A stretch of 64,000 nt of DNA from assembly GCA_037367355.1 (NCBI GenBank), contig CM074695.1, positions 4,216,001-4,280,000 on the forward strand. Direction: 5' to 3'. Of the stretch, positions 45,027 to 57,766 are shown piece by piece. Made by a program: the position numbers and the translations under genes. Position 1 is the first letter of the stretch, and every line of letters begins with the position of its first letter. This DNA is from Neoscytalidium dimidiatum (lineage: Eukaryota; Ascomycota; Dothideomycetes; Botryosphaeriales; Botryosphaeriaceae). A model generated the notes under the pieces. It worked only from the letters and a program-made list of their open reading frames with translations, searched no databases and was not told the DNA's origin.

Positions 45027-47199
45027 TGGCTTCCCGGTGATGCTTGCCATGAGGATGGGAAGGAGTGGTGGTGATGGTGGTGGCCCTAATGTTTTCGGTT
45101 AATTGGTGCGGTTATGTGGACATTTTGTACGAGGATGCAAGGGGGAGGTTGAACTGATTTTATCATCGTGCGCTGCGCAGACATGCGTTGTTGGAAGAGG
45201 AAAAGTGGGGACACGCTACCATGATGCAGAAGACCGGCTCTTTATTGTGAAATAGAGCGGATGGAAAGCGGGGTATGAGCATACGCGTGGGGCGTTATAT
45301 ATCTCCGGGAGCAGAGCTCTGTTCTTTTCACGCTTTCTCTTCTTGCTTGCGCTTCTTTACTGTATGCCTGTAGTTAAGTCGAGAGGTACTTTGTAGGGCG
45401 CTTTTAAACCTTTTTGTCTTCCAATCGTTTGGCTCTGTGTAGGGGTTTCATCGTGAATGAAATGAAAGTGGTGAGTCGACGCTGCTTGGTATCTGTGTGT
45501 GGCGTATAAGACTACCGTTTCACGTCGGAGTGCGATCTGAAATCTCACGGCAGCCAGGTGAGCAGACCATGATCACGCACATGCTTCCCGCGCCTGCCGC
45601 CAACGAGAAATACTACTGCCACTTTGGACTGCAGTTTCTCTATTCGCTCCCGGAGTTTACGGTGAGGATTCATCATTGTGAAGCTATGGTATTCAGTATT
45701 ATCATATTTGTATGGTGGTAGCGACGATACTTTGTGGGTAGCGATCAGTAAGATAGAAAACTATCGTACAGCACATATGCGATTTAGGCGGAGGCATCCA
45801 CTGGAACCGGTGAGCTTCGACCATCAACTTAGAAAAGGACCAACAACGCGCCAAAGTATCCTAGGATGGCTGCACTTCCTACCTCTAGAGGACTAGTACT
45901 GTTGTTGAGTGTGGTGAGAGAGATATCTGTGACTTTTCAAAGACTCCATAGTGAGCTTTGTGGAGTGATCGACGCACGGGAGGTAGCCGTGACAAGTATA
46001 TCATAAGAGCGGATGTAGGCACAATAGACAAGTGCGTCGTAGCTGTCCACGCAGGTCACCTAGAACTATTCGTGTGACGCTCGGCTTCATGTACTCGGCG
46101 GATGCACGGTTCCTGTCCCCTGTTCTTTCAGGCCACGCACTAGTAATTCTACTCTTGAACCCCAGCACTTAAGCTGCCAGGATATTCCCTCCAGTATGAA
46201 GCAAGTTGGTCCGCGCCTCGACGTGCACCATTTCTGGAGCTATTTTTCTTATTCCATTCGTGTGTCTCAAGTCCCGCTCGAATTGGCTTCCTCGAGGCTT
46301 TAAGGCTTTCTGTCTCCGAGCGGAACTCTGAGCTATTGACAGGGAGCACCATGAAGACCAGATCATGGCGAATAAGGTAATCTGGTGGTGATAACGAGAA
46401 TAGCTCTACAGAACCCTGTCTACTGATCCCTTGCTGGAAGAGGGAGGCAGATGGCATAGGAGGATAATAGAGATGAATTAACGAAAACCGAAGTGGTTGA
46501 GGCTTGGTGTTCGACATACAGAGCCTCTGCAGAGGAATCATTTTAAACAGCGAAGTCCAACCTACAACGGCTAGGCACAGACATCCGGAGCGGTGGCCGC
46601 GTGTAAGCACCATGCATAGGCACTCTCATGGCTGCCCGCGAGCCTGCAAGTCCAGATTCGGCCATGAACCCATACCTGGGGGTCTTTGAACCGTGAAAGG
46701 CACTCACTATCAGACGAAGACCCGTCGAAGCAGCCTGATGGCACAGGTCTAGTCCAGTCCGACGAAATTACGCGACCTGCGCAACATGACCCTCTGCGGC
46801 GTGGCCACGAGGCTGAGTACACTGCGAAGGCCTCTGGGCCTTGACTTAAAGAGCTTCCGAGCGATGTGCGAAACACGAAAACCTCCATCGTAGCAATCTA
46901 ATGATGAAAAATCACATCTACCAACAACACCGAGCAACCAACAAAGCATAACAAACCCCCCCCCCCCCCAAATGCAAAGCACTAAACCACCCCACAGAAT
47001 CTAATCACAAAGCCCCCGCCAACGCTGAAAAAGAAAGACGAAAAGCCACATTTGAGAGGGGAAAAAAAAAAAAAACGCTGAAGACCCCGCCGCCCAGTAA
47101 ACAATCCCCTTCCCCCCTCCCGTAACCCCCGCACCCCATCCCATCATGACGGGAAACCAAAAAAAAAAAAAAAAAGAAAGAAAACGAAAACCCCCAACC
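45027..47199. other. Intergenic about 2.2 kb with homopolymer runs
   Basis: Contains the SEC7 3' UTR and nothing supportable afterwards. A C14 run is at 46956-46969, A-rich runs near 47061 and an A17 run at 47159-47175. Short frames such as 46613-46149 (minus) lack motifs. Confidence 0.55.
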
Positions 47200-47766
47200 T
47201 CACAAGTCCGACCAATGCGGCGGCTTGGGCACCTCCTCGACATCCTCGGGGTTATCCGGCCTCCGCCTGAAGCAGCTCGAGCAGCGCATCAAGCCGCGCC
47301 CGACCGTCCGGCCCAGGCGCCTGAAGCCCCTCGCGTCGGCGTGCCCGTCCGCCCCGTCGCCCGGCGGCGGCGGCGAAGACGTCGCGGCAGCCGGCCCGGC
47401 TGGCGCCGGTGAAGCCGTTGTCTTTCTCCCAGCGGCGGCGTGCGGGTTGCGATGAGCTGGTGCCGGGTCGGGCGGCACCGCTGGGCGCAGGCGGGGGGAT
47501 GGCGAGGGGGTGGTGGCGGGCGTGGTCTTGGGGGAGACGAGGCGGTCGAGGTCTTGGCTTGGGCGCGAGGAGCGGGGGAGGCCGTCCGGTGAGAGGGGGC
47601 GCCAGCGGGGGGTGTTGTGGTGGTGGTGGTGGTGGGTGGAGGGGACGGTGAGGGAGGAGTGTGGAGAGATGGTTGCAGTGGTGGGGAGGCCCGGAGAGGA
47701 TGTTGGCGAGGAGGTTGTGGTTGAGGTTGGCGAGGAGCAGGCCGTGGAGAAGGAGAAGCGGCTCAT
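47200..47766 (-). CDS. Low-complexity small protein, unassigned
   Basis: A 188-residue single-exon frame with an ATG start. The first two thirds are Ser/Thr/Pro-rich (TSSPTSSPGLPT, a HHHHHH run, SPKTTPATTPSPSPR), then an Ala/Pro-rich part. The last 45 residues differ: basic GFRRLGRTVGRGLMRCSSCFRRR with a CSSC motif, then an acidic/Pro end VEEVPKPPHWSDL. The conserved-looking C-terminal tail makes a real gene plausible, but the base composition could also produce such a frame by chance. Possibly a regulatory or disordered protein; no family recognised. Confidence 0.45.
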   Translation of the reverse strand: MSRFSFSTACSSPTSTTTSSPTSSPGLPTTATISPHSSLTVPSTHHHHHHNTPRWRPLSPDGLPRSSRPSQDLDRLVSPKTTPATTPSPSPRLRPAVPPDPAPAHRNPHAAAGRKTTASPAPAGPAAATSSPPPPGDGADGHADARGFRRLGRTVGRGLMRCSSCFRRRPDNPEDVEEVPKPPHWSDL

Positions 47767-49676
47767 GCTGGCTTGAAGCTGAAGGACGAGGAGGGATTCG
47801 TGGCGTGGAGCTGAAGAGATGGGTCCGTAAAGAAGAGGGTGGTATTAGGTTGTACGTAGTATGTAGATATGGTAATGACGGTGCTTGAGGAGATGGTGCG
47901 ATCTCATGTACAAACGGAGAGCAAACGGAGAATAAGGAAATTGGTGGTACAAAGATAAGGCCAAGAGGTGGGAAGGGGGCAGAATTAAGTAGTCCCTGAG
48001 AGGGCGAAATGACGACTTCTATCAACACCAACGCAGCCCGCGACCGCGCCGCTCTCCAGCGGACGGGCGGGCGGGCGGTCTCCTGGAAAGCGATATGTGA
48101 CAAGACGGCGGGATGGCGGCGGGCAGACCAGTCGCGCAGAGGGCAAAGCCGCCGGCAGACGGCGAACAAGGCTTCCAGAATAACGACGAGCGGGAATCGT
48201 CACCTCAACGCAGCGCGCGCATGGGCGGCAATCGGGCGGGTTCCACAGGCCCCAGGCAACAATCGAGGCTGGATCTCCACAGACCAGGCGTTCGAAAGCG
48301 CACCGTGCTGCTCCCCCATACTCTTTCCATCGTCCGCGCCGACCCGGGCGCTCGACGCCGCACTGGAGACGAAGGGCGTCTAGCCATGATAGTCAAGGCG
48401 CAGAGGGGACGGCATCATTTCGTCGACTGTTTCTGGGAGGCGTGTCCGGGCCGTGCGCTCTTCCTGGGTCCAGGGTGGGCGTTGTTCCTTAACTTAACTT
48501 CGGTTTGTTTCTCTTAGCGTTGGGGGTGACGGGCGTTGCTGTGCCTCACTCACTCACTCGCTCGCCCACCCATCTCTGCCTTCGTCTTGCCGCCCATCAC
48601 CGGTCTCCCGGGTCAAGACAAGCGAGCACAGCATTAATTCCCCACCGGCACCAATCGCGAGGCTTGCCGCGGCGCTATTTATGCAGCGCGAGCCGCAGTG
48701 CTGGGTGGACGCGCTTGTTTGAAGGCCGTTTGATGCCGGTGGGAGTGGCTGATTGCCGGTTGCGGCGTAGCGGCTTCTGCGCGGGTGCGGCGCGGTGGCA
48801 GACGTGGTCGTGGCGCCGGCCAATGGTGGAGAGGCGTAGACGCGTTGGTGGGGTGCGCCAGCCCTCACGCCATGGCTACCGAGATCGGCAGGCCTGCAGA
48901 TGGGCGCGGCTGTGTTGTGGTGTTGAATTGGAGATGGCGAGGAGGTGAGTTGGGTGGGGGCCGGAACGAGAGTCGCTGTAGGGCTGTCCTGTTGACCGCT
49001 TTCATGCACCACTGCGGCCACCTGGGCGGCGTAGCTTGCGGTGAAGCCGCTCTATGACTCGGCCTGCTCCGCCCGGAGCGGAGACCAGATGGTGAAGCGT
49101 TGGTGCGGAGTCAGTCTAGAATCTGTGCGTCGCGACACTACATGCGGCGCAGGGAGCGGCAACCACTTTTCTCCCGTCACCATATTGAAGGTGGTGATAT
49201 CGGCTTGCTGCCAGTCTGCCGAAAGCTGTCAATTCATCGTTCGTCTACAATTCTTCATCTCGCCTCCCCAGGCCATCATCTACAGCCATACCGCTGCCGG
49301 TCATTCATCTCCTTATTTCCTTCACTCCAATACATCATCCTGGCTGCTCAAGAATCGTCACTGCTCTCTGCCCATTTGTGTCTCCTGTCTGCATCACTGA
49401 TGGAAGACCATTATCGGTTGTTCGTTCTTCTTATAATGTATCCCCCTCCCTCAGAAGTATCTGCTCAACCTCGGGAGTCGGTAGCAGGTGTGCGATCGCT
49501 GTTCGAGTGTCATCTAATTCTAGGGGAGGAGGTAACTGGAACGTAACCGAAGATTCGTTCGTATCTGGAGGGGCCACATGGTTCTGAATAGCCCGGTCTT
49601 GACCAGCCTCAACCAAAGAGAGGTGATTACCGCCTATCTGGAATACGCCCCTTGTCGATATACTGGAGAAGTAACC
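47767..49676. other. Intergenic about 1.9 kb
   Basis: No supportable gene. The minus-strand open stretch at 49616-49431 (EAGQDRAIQNH, LPTPEVEQILL) could be a remnant of the 3' end of the CorA-like locus. Nothing else seen. Confidence 0.45.
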
Positions 49677-51382
49677 TTAGTTCGAGCGCATCACTTGGCG
49701 AACTCTGCCCAACACGCTCGCGGTTCTCCTGGCCATGAGGGGCTCCACAGACGAAGGCTGAAAAGGCTGACCGACGAAATTACCTGGCTGCATATCGAAA
49801 CCTTGAGACGCTCGTCTTCTTTCCTCACTTGCGAGAGACTGGCCATCCACGTTATTGTTGACCAGCGGAGGCCCATGGCTGCGAGACAATATATTTCCCA
49901 GCTTGCGGAAGGGTCTTGGGATAAATTTGTGAGACTGTCCTGGGGCTTTGTGGTCATTCACTCGGGTGGTCAGGAGGTGTTTATCGGTTGAAGGTAGGTC
50001 CATGGTCAACCTCATTTATCGTCCGAGAGCTCTAAACTTTGAATCCTCCAAACCCCTAGAGATCGGATCGGAGACCAAAATGCAGAAGACCGTGACGAGA
50101 AGAGTAGGAAGTGCAGCAGTCGGATGGAGAGTGGGGGCCACGATGCTGAGGTCATTCCGAACAGTGTTGCAACGAAGGTCAACGGAACGAAGACGAAGGC
50201 CAACATGGTAAGCATTGCCACCGATTGGCTTTGTTTAATCGTCTTCATCTGGAATCCGAACTCCTTCCAAATGCCAAACTGATCGTACAAATAGTGTAGT
50301 GTTGCATCAGAATCTCCCTGAGAATCGTAGAATTCTTCATACCGGAAACCCATCTCAAGAACTGATCGCTGATTACTTGAGTTGCCTTTACTAAGAGGGC
50401 TGGGCTCTTGTCTCGCTACATTACAGGTCTTGGTCATAAGGCAATGATGGAGGCGCAATGTTTGCTGGAGCTCGTTAAGAGTTTCAGAGTACCAATGGAG
50501 GAAACGAGTGAATGGTATAGCCGGGAGTCGCCTGTAGTATGCCAACAACTCCGAATGGACCAGGGTATCCCTAGCAGCATCGATGAGACTTTTCCAGTCT
50601 GTGGATAGATGGAAGAGATCCAGGAATATCCACTCCGGACACTTGCAAAGTCTTTGCCACCGCCTACCACACGTGTCGAGGAAATGTTCTCGCAGTATAG
50701 CTAGCACCTCTTGGTCCACCTCGAGTACAACGACGACTACCGGTCTGTGGTCGCCGCCGAAGAAAACGGCATTGCGGTTGATCCACGTGGTAATGGTGCT
50801 CCGTACAGCAAGCTTTTCTCCTCCAAGTGGCATGACGCGTTTGGGCACTTGCGATGTTTGACCGTCCGAGAGTTTGACGTGGTTGGTAACTACGCAGATG
50901 TTTTCTACATTCTAAACGTCAGCACCGACTGCGAAAGTTGTAAAGGCGATTCCCTTGATACCTTTCGGTTCGTCATGCCATGAGAGGAGTATGATTGCGT
51001 CATTTGTAGAATGCAGAAATGCTGACAGGGAAGAACCAACATGATACATACACGTCTTAAGCATGTCATCGATCCAGGGTTACAGCCTTGGAATACTCCA
51101 TGAAGTTAGGCCTGTCAGTTCCGATAATTTGCCATACCATGTTACAATGACTGACAAAAGAATCAATCCCTCAGAATTAATTAGCTTCGAATGGATATTC
51201 ATGAAGAATCGTTTTGTGGATGCCTCGTCTATTTCATCAGTCCAAAATTTGACCCCGTCGCTTGAGTTCAGTATGCAAGCCACCGTGTAAGATATCTTCT
51301 TTTTCCCACTATCATCCAACGGTGCTTGAGGATTTGACCATGAAAGTACTTGCTTCCGATTCCTCGAAAACCGGAGCTGCAT
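49677..51382 (-). pseudogene. CorA-like membrane protein gene, probably inactivated
   Basis: A minus-strand locus. Read in one frame it is open from beyond 51382 (ATG in TMQLRFSRNRK) to the end of the membrane segment, but interrupted by TAA at 51082-51080 and TAG at 50914-50912. Before the CorA motif lies a soluble helical region (for example CPEWIFLDLFHLSTDW, ETLNELQQTLRLHHCL), then the first CorA transmembrane helix VAMLTMLAFVFVPLTFVATLFGM. Normally GMN should follow; here the frame reads GMT. A shift of one base just after GM restores LSIVAPT and a second hydrophobic stretch (LPTLLVTVFCILV), which ends at a TAA immediately before another 112-codon open frame (50015-49677). CorA-like proteins move Mg2+ or act as fungal membrane sensors. 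An intron at 50961-50912 (GTATCA...TTTAG, 50 nt) could remove the TAG, so some defects may be splicing, but the frameshift cannot be removed that way. Confidence 0.65.
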
Positions 51383-52145
51383 GGTGCTGGGTAATTTGAA
51401 CGGTACGAAAACCACTTGCGGAAAGGAAGGGTAGGTAGTCAGACATTCGATTTGGGGTTGTTGCGTAGGAGAGGAAAGTCTAGAGTAAACCAGTGCGGGA
51501 AGGCAGACGGCAGGAAACAACGAAGACGAATAGTAGGGTACCTGCTCTTTCTACAACTCTCATCACACCTACAAATGTGAGGCTCTTTCGTAGCTGAGGA
51601 GCCTCACAGGTTCGGTTGAATCCTTGATTGTAGCGTGGTGGCTGTGGAATCCGCCTTGTGAGGCGAGGTGCATAGGCAAGCCACAGCTTACGGGGCGAAG
51701 CGCATATCTCTCCAGCGAATCCTTGTGCGTCGGCTACATGGCAAGTGCCGATGGATAATAGTACATATTTTCCCCGTGATATTTGCCTTTCAAGAGTTCA
51801 TACCAAATCCAATCTAATGAAGACTCGGTCTTGAACAACATCGCAGTTGGGATGCTCCCAATTCGGAAGCCCTGCCATGATGGAGTCCTCTGCAAGGCTG
51901 TATTCATAGGCGATTAATCTGGACTCGCATGCACTCCGCAGCCGAAGGTAACTGCGAAAGATCAACCGTTGCGCGCAATCGACTTCCACATCGTCGAGGC
52001 AGACAACTTCGATCGAGCCCGAAATGAATTCCCTTTGTTCTGTACAACGCTAGTAGAATCTCGATATATGGAGTCTGTGGGCCACTCCGGTACTACGCTT
52101 TTGATTTCCTGCGATCATTCCAAATTACAAATCAATGGCACTCGT
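51383..52145. other. Intergenic
   Basis: About 760 nt between the CorA-like locus and the GH3 gene. The frame above ATG 51382 stays open to about 51550 and might hold a 5' exon of the CorA-like gene. Nothing else seen. Confidence 0.4.
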
Positions 52146-54882
52146 TCACTCCACCACCAAACTTCCCGTTAGCCTCACATCCTCCACGCTCGCCGCAACG
52201 TACACCTGATGCGTGCCCCTCGGAAGGATCCATCCCTGGCTCACAACATCCCACACACTCAAATCCCTCCTCGTCAGCGGGAACTCCACCTGCGCGCTCG
52301 CCCCCACCTCCAGCGGCACCTTCGCGAAGCCCCTCAACTGCTTCACCGGCGTCCCCTCGTACGGGATCCCGACGTACAACTGCACGATCTCCGCCGCCGA
52401 ATAGTTGCCCGTGTTCGTCACCGTCGCCGTCACCGTCGCCACCGTCTCCCACAGGCTCTCCAACCCGCCCTCCACCACCGCACCCGGCGGCGCGGCCTCG
52501 GGCGGCGAAGCAACGGCCAGCTCCGCGGCCAGGTCGCTGTACTCAAACTCCGTGTACGTCAGCCCGTACCCGAACGGGAAGCGCGGGGCGATGTTCTGGG
52601 CCTCGAAGGCCCTGTAGTCGATGTACAGGCCCTCGGTGAAGTTCGCCTGGGTGTAGTAGTCGGAGGTGGCGTCGGGCCTGACGGGCTGCAGCACGCTGCC
52701 GTAGTCGGCCTCGCTGCGCGCGAGCGTGTACGGCAGCTTGCCGCTGGGGCTGGCGTCGCCGTACACCAGCTCGACGAGGGCGCGGCCGCTGTCCTGGCCG
52801 GGCAGGTGCGCCAGGACGACGGCCGTGACGTTGGGGTGCTCGATCCACGCGTCCACGAGGCGGATGCCCGCGTTGTGCACGACGACGACCGTGTTGGCGC
52901 ACTTGGCCGCGACGTTCGCGACCAGCGCGTCCGACCACGGGTCGGCCAGCGCCGTCCGGTCGAAGCCCTCGGTCGCGAACGCGTTGATGAACACGAGGCA
53001 CGCGTCCGACCCGGCCTCGTGCGCCGGGTCCTGCGACGCGAAGTCCCAGAAGATCTGCGTGCCGTCGTCGCGCGCGCGCTGCGCGAAGGCGTCGAACGGC
53101 GCCGAGATGTACGGCGGCGTGACCGCGCCCGAGCCGCCGCCGCTGATCAGCGTGCCGCCGTACGCGGCTTGGGGGAGGTCGCTGTCGGTCAGGTTGCCCG
53201 AGAAGAAGGTCAGCACGTCGGCGTCCGAGATGTTGATGCTGTTGAAGCCGAGCGTCCATTTGGAGAAGCCGGCGCCCGGGTTGACGGCCGCTGGCGCGGG
53301 ACCGTCGTAGCCGTAGAGCGAGAGGATGGTCGGGGACTTGAGGGGCAGGGCGTTGTTGACGTTCTTGACCAGCACGTGGCCTTCGAGCGCGCCTTGGTGT
53401 ATCGTGTCTTTGGCAGTAGGCGTCAGCGCGCTGACTTTCTGGTCGTCGTGCGGCGAGAGGAGGTCATAGGGGACGCCGGTGCCCGGCTCGAAGTGGGCAA
53501 GCTTGTACCAGGTGGCCACGATGCTGGACGAGAGGATTAGTGGAGCTGGTTCTAAGAGGTTGGTTGCCGAGACTCACCGCTTGGCCATGTCGTCGAGCCT
53601 GGACTGCGCGAAGGTTCCGTTGTCGACGGCGATGGTGAGGTTGCCGTCCCAGTAGTCAGAGTTCGGCATTGCCATGTCCAAGCCGGCATCTGCGCTGGCG
53701 ATTCCAGCATGTTGTGCTCCCCAGTCGCTCACGATGAAGCCTTGGAATCCGAGTTCGCCTTTCAGGAGACCATTCTGCGTCTTGCTGTTCTGGCCTGAGG
53801 TCACCGTAAGCCAGGGCCCCAAGAAAAAAAAAATTTGGTGAGCCAATGGCTATGACTTACATCCATAGGAACCGTTGATCTTGTTGTAAGAACACATGAC
53901 CGAGCCTAGCAAATTATGAGCTCCTGGATTTGTCATTCTGGGTGGGGTCTTCATGCGTACCAGCGCCTGCCTTGACAACGTCCTGAAACGGCCACAGGTA
54001 CAGTTCATGCAATGTCCTATCATCGATGTTCGAAGAGACCGAAGCATTGCCTGTAGAGGTCGTAGGGTTGCGGTTCGTTTCCTGCTCGTTCCCGATGTAA
54101 TGTTTGGCGGACACGATCGTGTTCTCCTGCACACCGATGACTGTGTCGGCATTCAGGACGCCGCAGAGGTAGGGGTCAACGGAGAAGCCTTCCTGTACGT
54201 AATTCGTAAGTACACAATCGATGCGAGATCTGCATGTACTTACCCAGTTGCGTCCGCCGAGGACAGTGCGTCCCAGCGGACCCATGACAGGCCCAAGCCA
54301 GACATTCACTAAAACAGCAAATCAGTTCTCGACCTTGAAACCATATTGTGGGACTCACCGCCTTTGGCCTTTGATTCAAGGCCAATGGCCTGACCACGAG
54401 CCTTGGCAAGATCCCTGTTCCAAGATGCTGCTACGTGGATGCCAGACGCGAAGCCACTGACGAGTTCAGTCCCGCGGATGCCAGCCGGACCATCATTGAG
54501 ACACAAGCCTGGGAAGCCGACACGAAGCGCAGACCCAGAGGTGCCACTGCACCCATTTGATGTAGTGGTAAACCCGAAAGTGAGGTTCTGTTTCTCCTCG
54601 TTGGTCATCTGGGCGACGAGTTGGGTAGCATACTCGTAAGCCGCAGCCCAGTCGCCGGTGCCATTGGCCTCGGCTGTTTCTTCGAGTCAGTGGAGCGGAG
54701 TGCTGATTGAACTCAATGCACTCACGGCTGGGGTAGACGGGTGGTGAGCGGTTGTACGACCAGAAAAGCTCCTGTGCCTCAATGGTCTCCGGCGAAGCTG
54801 GGACCTGGGCCAAAGCTGATCTCGAGCACAGCAGTGCAAGAGTGAGCAGCGGTACGACCGCGTTTCGCGATTGGGCTACCAT
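52146..54882 (-). CDS. Secreted beta-glucosidase, glycoside hydrolase family 3
   Basis: Extracellular enzyme that releases glucose from cellobiose and other beta-glucosides. Seven minus-strand exons, 54882-54726, 54673-54359, 54308-54244, 54192-53961, 53905-53861 (45 nt), 53794-53578 and 53523-52146, total 2409 nt (802 aa). Signal peptide: [17 protein letters not shown]. The (beta/alpha)8 domain has [31 protein letters not shown], and the nucleophile Asp295 in [12 protein letters not shown]. The alpha/beta sandwich follows ([14 protein letters not shown]), with [25 protein letters not shown] and [24 protein letters not shown], and a fibronectin-type-III-like C-terminus ([20 protein letters not shown]). 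All splice sites are GT-AG. Several N-glycosylation sequons are present. A T-rich tract lies in the 66-nt intron between exons 5 and 6. Confidence 0.95.
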
Positions 54883-54955
54883 TGCTGAGTCTGAAGGAAA
54901 TCCGAGGACGGAGGCGAGCCTGGAGACAAAAAGAGATGGCGCATTGGGACCCCCT

Positions 54956-54962
54956 CTTTATA
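54956..54962 (-). promoter_or_regulatory. TATA box of the GH3 beta-glucosidase gene
   Basis: TATAAAG on the minus strand, 74 nt upstream of the ATG at 54882, at a suitable distance for an inducible secreted-enzyme promoter. Confidence 0.55.
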
Positions 54963-57766
54963 ATTTCTCGTCGAAGGCATGGCAGCAGCGGCTAATGTGC
55001 AGCACCCCTCTCTCAACTTGTTTCTCTTGGCTTTGGAACTTTCACGCCATGCGAGCGAGCTATGAGAGAAAAAAAAAATGCGGGATATGCCAGGGTAGCT
55101 AGGAGGGCCGACGTCACCACTTAGTGTCCTCGGGTGGCGCCCTACTTCCCCGCAAAAGCTTCCCCAAGCTTCTCTCACCCCCCTCAAGACTCTTCCAAGA
55201 CCAAGCCACACTGACAAAGTACCGGTCACACGCTCCCGAAATGTGCTATAGTCGCGCTCGGTCTCGGATGTTCCGAGTGCCGGGGAACGTGTTTCTGCTC
55301 GGTCGTGTTGCCAGGTACAGCTACTCTGTCTGGTGATCGAATAACGCCGACGGCTTCCTCCACACTCATGACCCCGCATTTCCGCAGAAGGTGCCCCATA
55401 TCGTTAGAACGGCGGCACCATTCCGGCACATATACACTCGAGGCTGACTGAGAGTCACGAGAGCGCGCTATATTGGTTGTATTCCAATATACGTTTACCC
55501 GAGCAGGAGCCGTTGCTGGTGGAGCGGAATGGCGGAACGGCAGTTCGCGGCGCCAATGACGGAGGCTTCCAACCGGTGCTCCGTACATATTCAGCCATGG
55601 CCGACCGTTTCTGCTCCTCAGCTGATGTACCTGTACGTGATTCTCGCATCGCGGCCCCTCGGGTGGATTCCCTCGAATTGGTGGGTGGTAGCGAGCTTTA
55701 AGGTTATTTCCTCCTCCGCGGCTGATCCACGGCGAAGGACTACCCGACCGGACGGCCACCTTGGCCCCATGACGCTATGCACACTGTTTGTCCAGAGAGG
55801 CGGATTTTGTGGTCCTAAGCGAGGATTCCCCGCACATGCTGAAGACGTAGAGCCAAGAGCCCAGTAATCATACAACAGCCTAAACGGCTCAGCACGTGAA
55901 GTTGGCCTGATCTCACCTGCATGCAACCTTCGCCAATGCAAGCCATACGAGTACGAAAAATACTGCCTTCGTATACTCAAGAAGCATGGCCACTTTTCAA
56001 TAACCAGCATGCAGGCCAAGGCCCGGATGGTAATACAGCAGGTTTGTTGCCGTCTTGACAATATCGGTATAGCAGAAAAAAAAACATTCGAGCTAAAACA
56101 CTGGAGAGAGGGAGCGTATCCGGTGTCCCTAAGAATGGCTGTATTGAAGAAGTGAGGCCCTCTTCGTCATCAGCATAGAAGAAGACGACCAAGTGTTACA
56201 CATCAAAAACCCTTGTCGCTCAATTCCCGAGATAGCAGTAGAGCGAACCGTCCCCTTGCTTAAGACACTTCCCAAAAGTGTTTTTATAGTTTGGCTTCAC
56301 AAATCGCCTCAAACCAGTATGGTCCATAAGACCCGGGTCTGTTGTACTATCAAGGTATTCATTGCACTTACACAGCCAAAATGCATGCGTCACTCTCAGC
56401 GGTATTCTTGAGATTACATGAGTCTATGCAGCCAGTCTCCTGACGCCTGAGATGGTGTGCGTCCTCGTCAACCATGACGGGCTCAAATTCTGGATTGGGA
56501 ACCCAGCCGTAATGCTAGCGAGTAAAGCTGTCGTCTTCAATCAGAGCCGGACGAAATTCATGGTGAAAGCAGTGATAAGGTGAGTGTACTGCCTCAAGAA
56601 AGCGTACATTCAAATGATTAGGTTGCAATGTTTCTGCCCACAACATAGCTGAGATCGTCCGGTTATATACTAACGGATCTTGTTTGTGCAGAACAGAAAT
56701 GAACTAATAATAGAAAAGCGATTGAATATAAATGACTTCCGCGACTTGCCGGGTGCTCGGTCTCTGAGGGCTATTGATGAAAGCTTTCTACATGACAGAT
56801 GGAGGGTACAGGCCAGGGTTCGACTGGTCTGCGGATTGGTCTGGAAAAAGCCGGGGCTGGGAACCAATTAAGCCTCTTGATACTTCTTGTCCTTATCAGT
56901 CCATGTACGGTTATTCTCATGGGTAGAATTCGGTAGCGGAAAATATATGCTTTCTATTTCCTTGGCACTGAACATTCGGACTGATAGAGCCGTAGAGTGC
57001 ACGGGAAGTTTAATCCATGAAGATTGCTGTATATACTTCCCAGCGGTAAGTCCCACCGGTCCGATCAGAGTTCCTGACGTCAGCCCAGCGGAGGCTGCTC
57101 CATAGAGTTCTATGGCTATCTCCATTTAAGATTCTGCTCTTTTGAGCGAGAGAGATGGCCAAATTGATCTTGCCAATTCTTGTACGTTGAAACCACACCT
57201 GTAGGTTATATACAATTCTATGAATGCCGATGAGATCTTTCACTGCTTGAATGCAGGTTTCTAGAGCAGAATTTGTTCGAGTAGTGTCGAACTGAAAAAG
57301 TACGACGCCGCACTGTTTCCAGTACTGACTAGTGGCCTTGGTATTGTCCTACAAGTAGTCGTATGCCAGTCCGAAAAAAAATAAAAGTAGGAAGTCGACA
57401 CAAAGGCAATATTGTTGAGAATAGAGTTCAAGGCTGGCTTCCACCCTTGCAAAGGTTGGTAAAAGTAATCTCGTTTGCTTATCCCTGTAGATACTTTGTA
57501 CTAGAGTATGGCTTACAACATAGCGTCTTCATGGATTGAACTTAACAAACGAACGCATACAATTTCTTTTTACGCTACTTTTTATGTACTAGATATACAG
57601 TAATGTTTTTCTGTACTGAGACTGAGGCATACTTTACCTCTAAAACGCTTACGCATCATATACAACCGACCACAGTTATCATTAAATCTCCGAACCATCC
57701 TCCATCATCCAATCATTACAAGTCTTACCAGACGACAAGGTCATCACCATTCCTCCTCTCAAACTC
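54963..57766. other. Intergenic about 2.8 kb
   Basis: Upstream region of the GH3 gene and the 3' side of the But2-type gene. Sequence is moderately AT-rich with no open frame above about 180 codons and no recognised motif. Nothing supportable seen. Confidence 0.5.

Noticed and set aside
43725..45050. A 441-codon minus-strand open frame opposite the end of SEC7
   Set aside because: Shadow of the conserved SEC7 C-terminus; Leu/Arg/His-rich without motifs.
52209..53540. A 443-codon plus-strand open frame opposite the GH3 gene
   Set aside because: Arg/Val-rich shadow with no motif; the minus strand encodes the catalytic GH3 domains.
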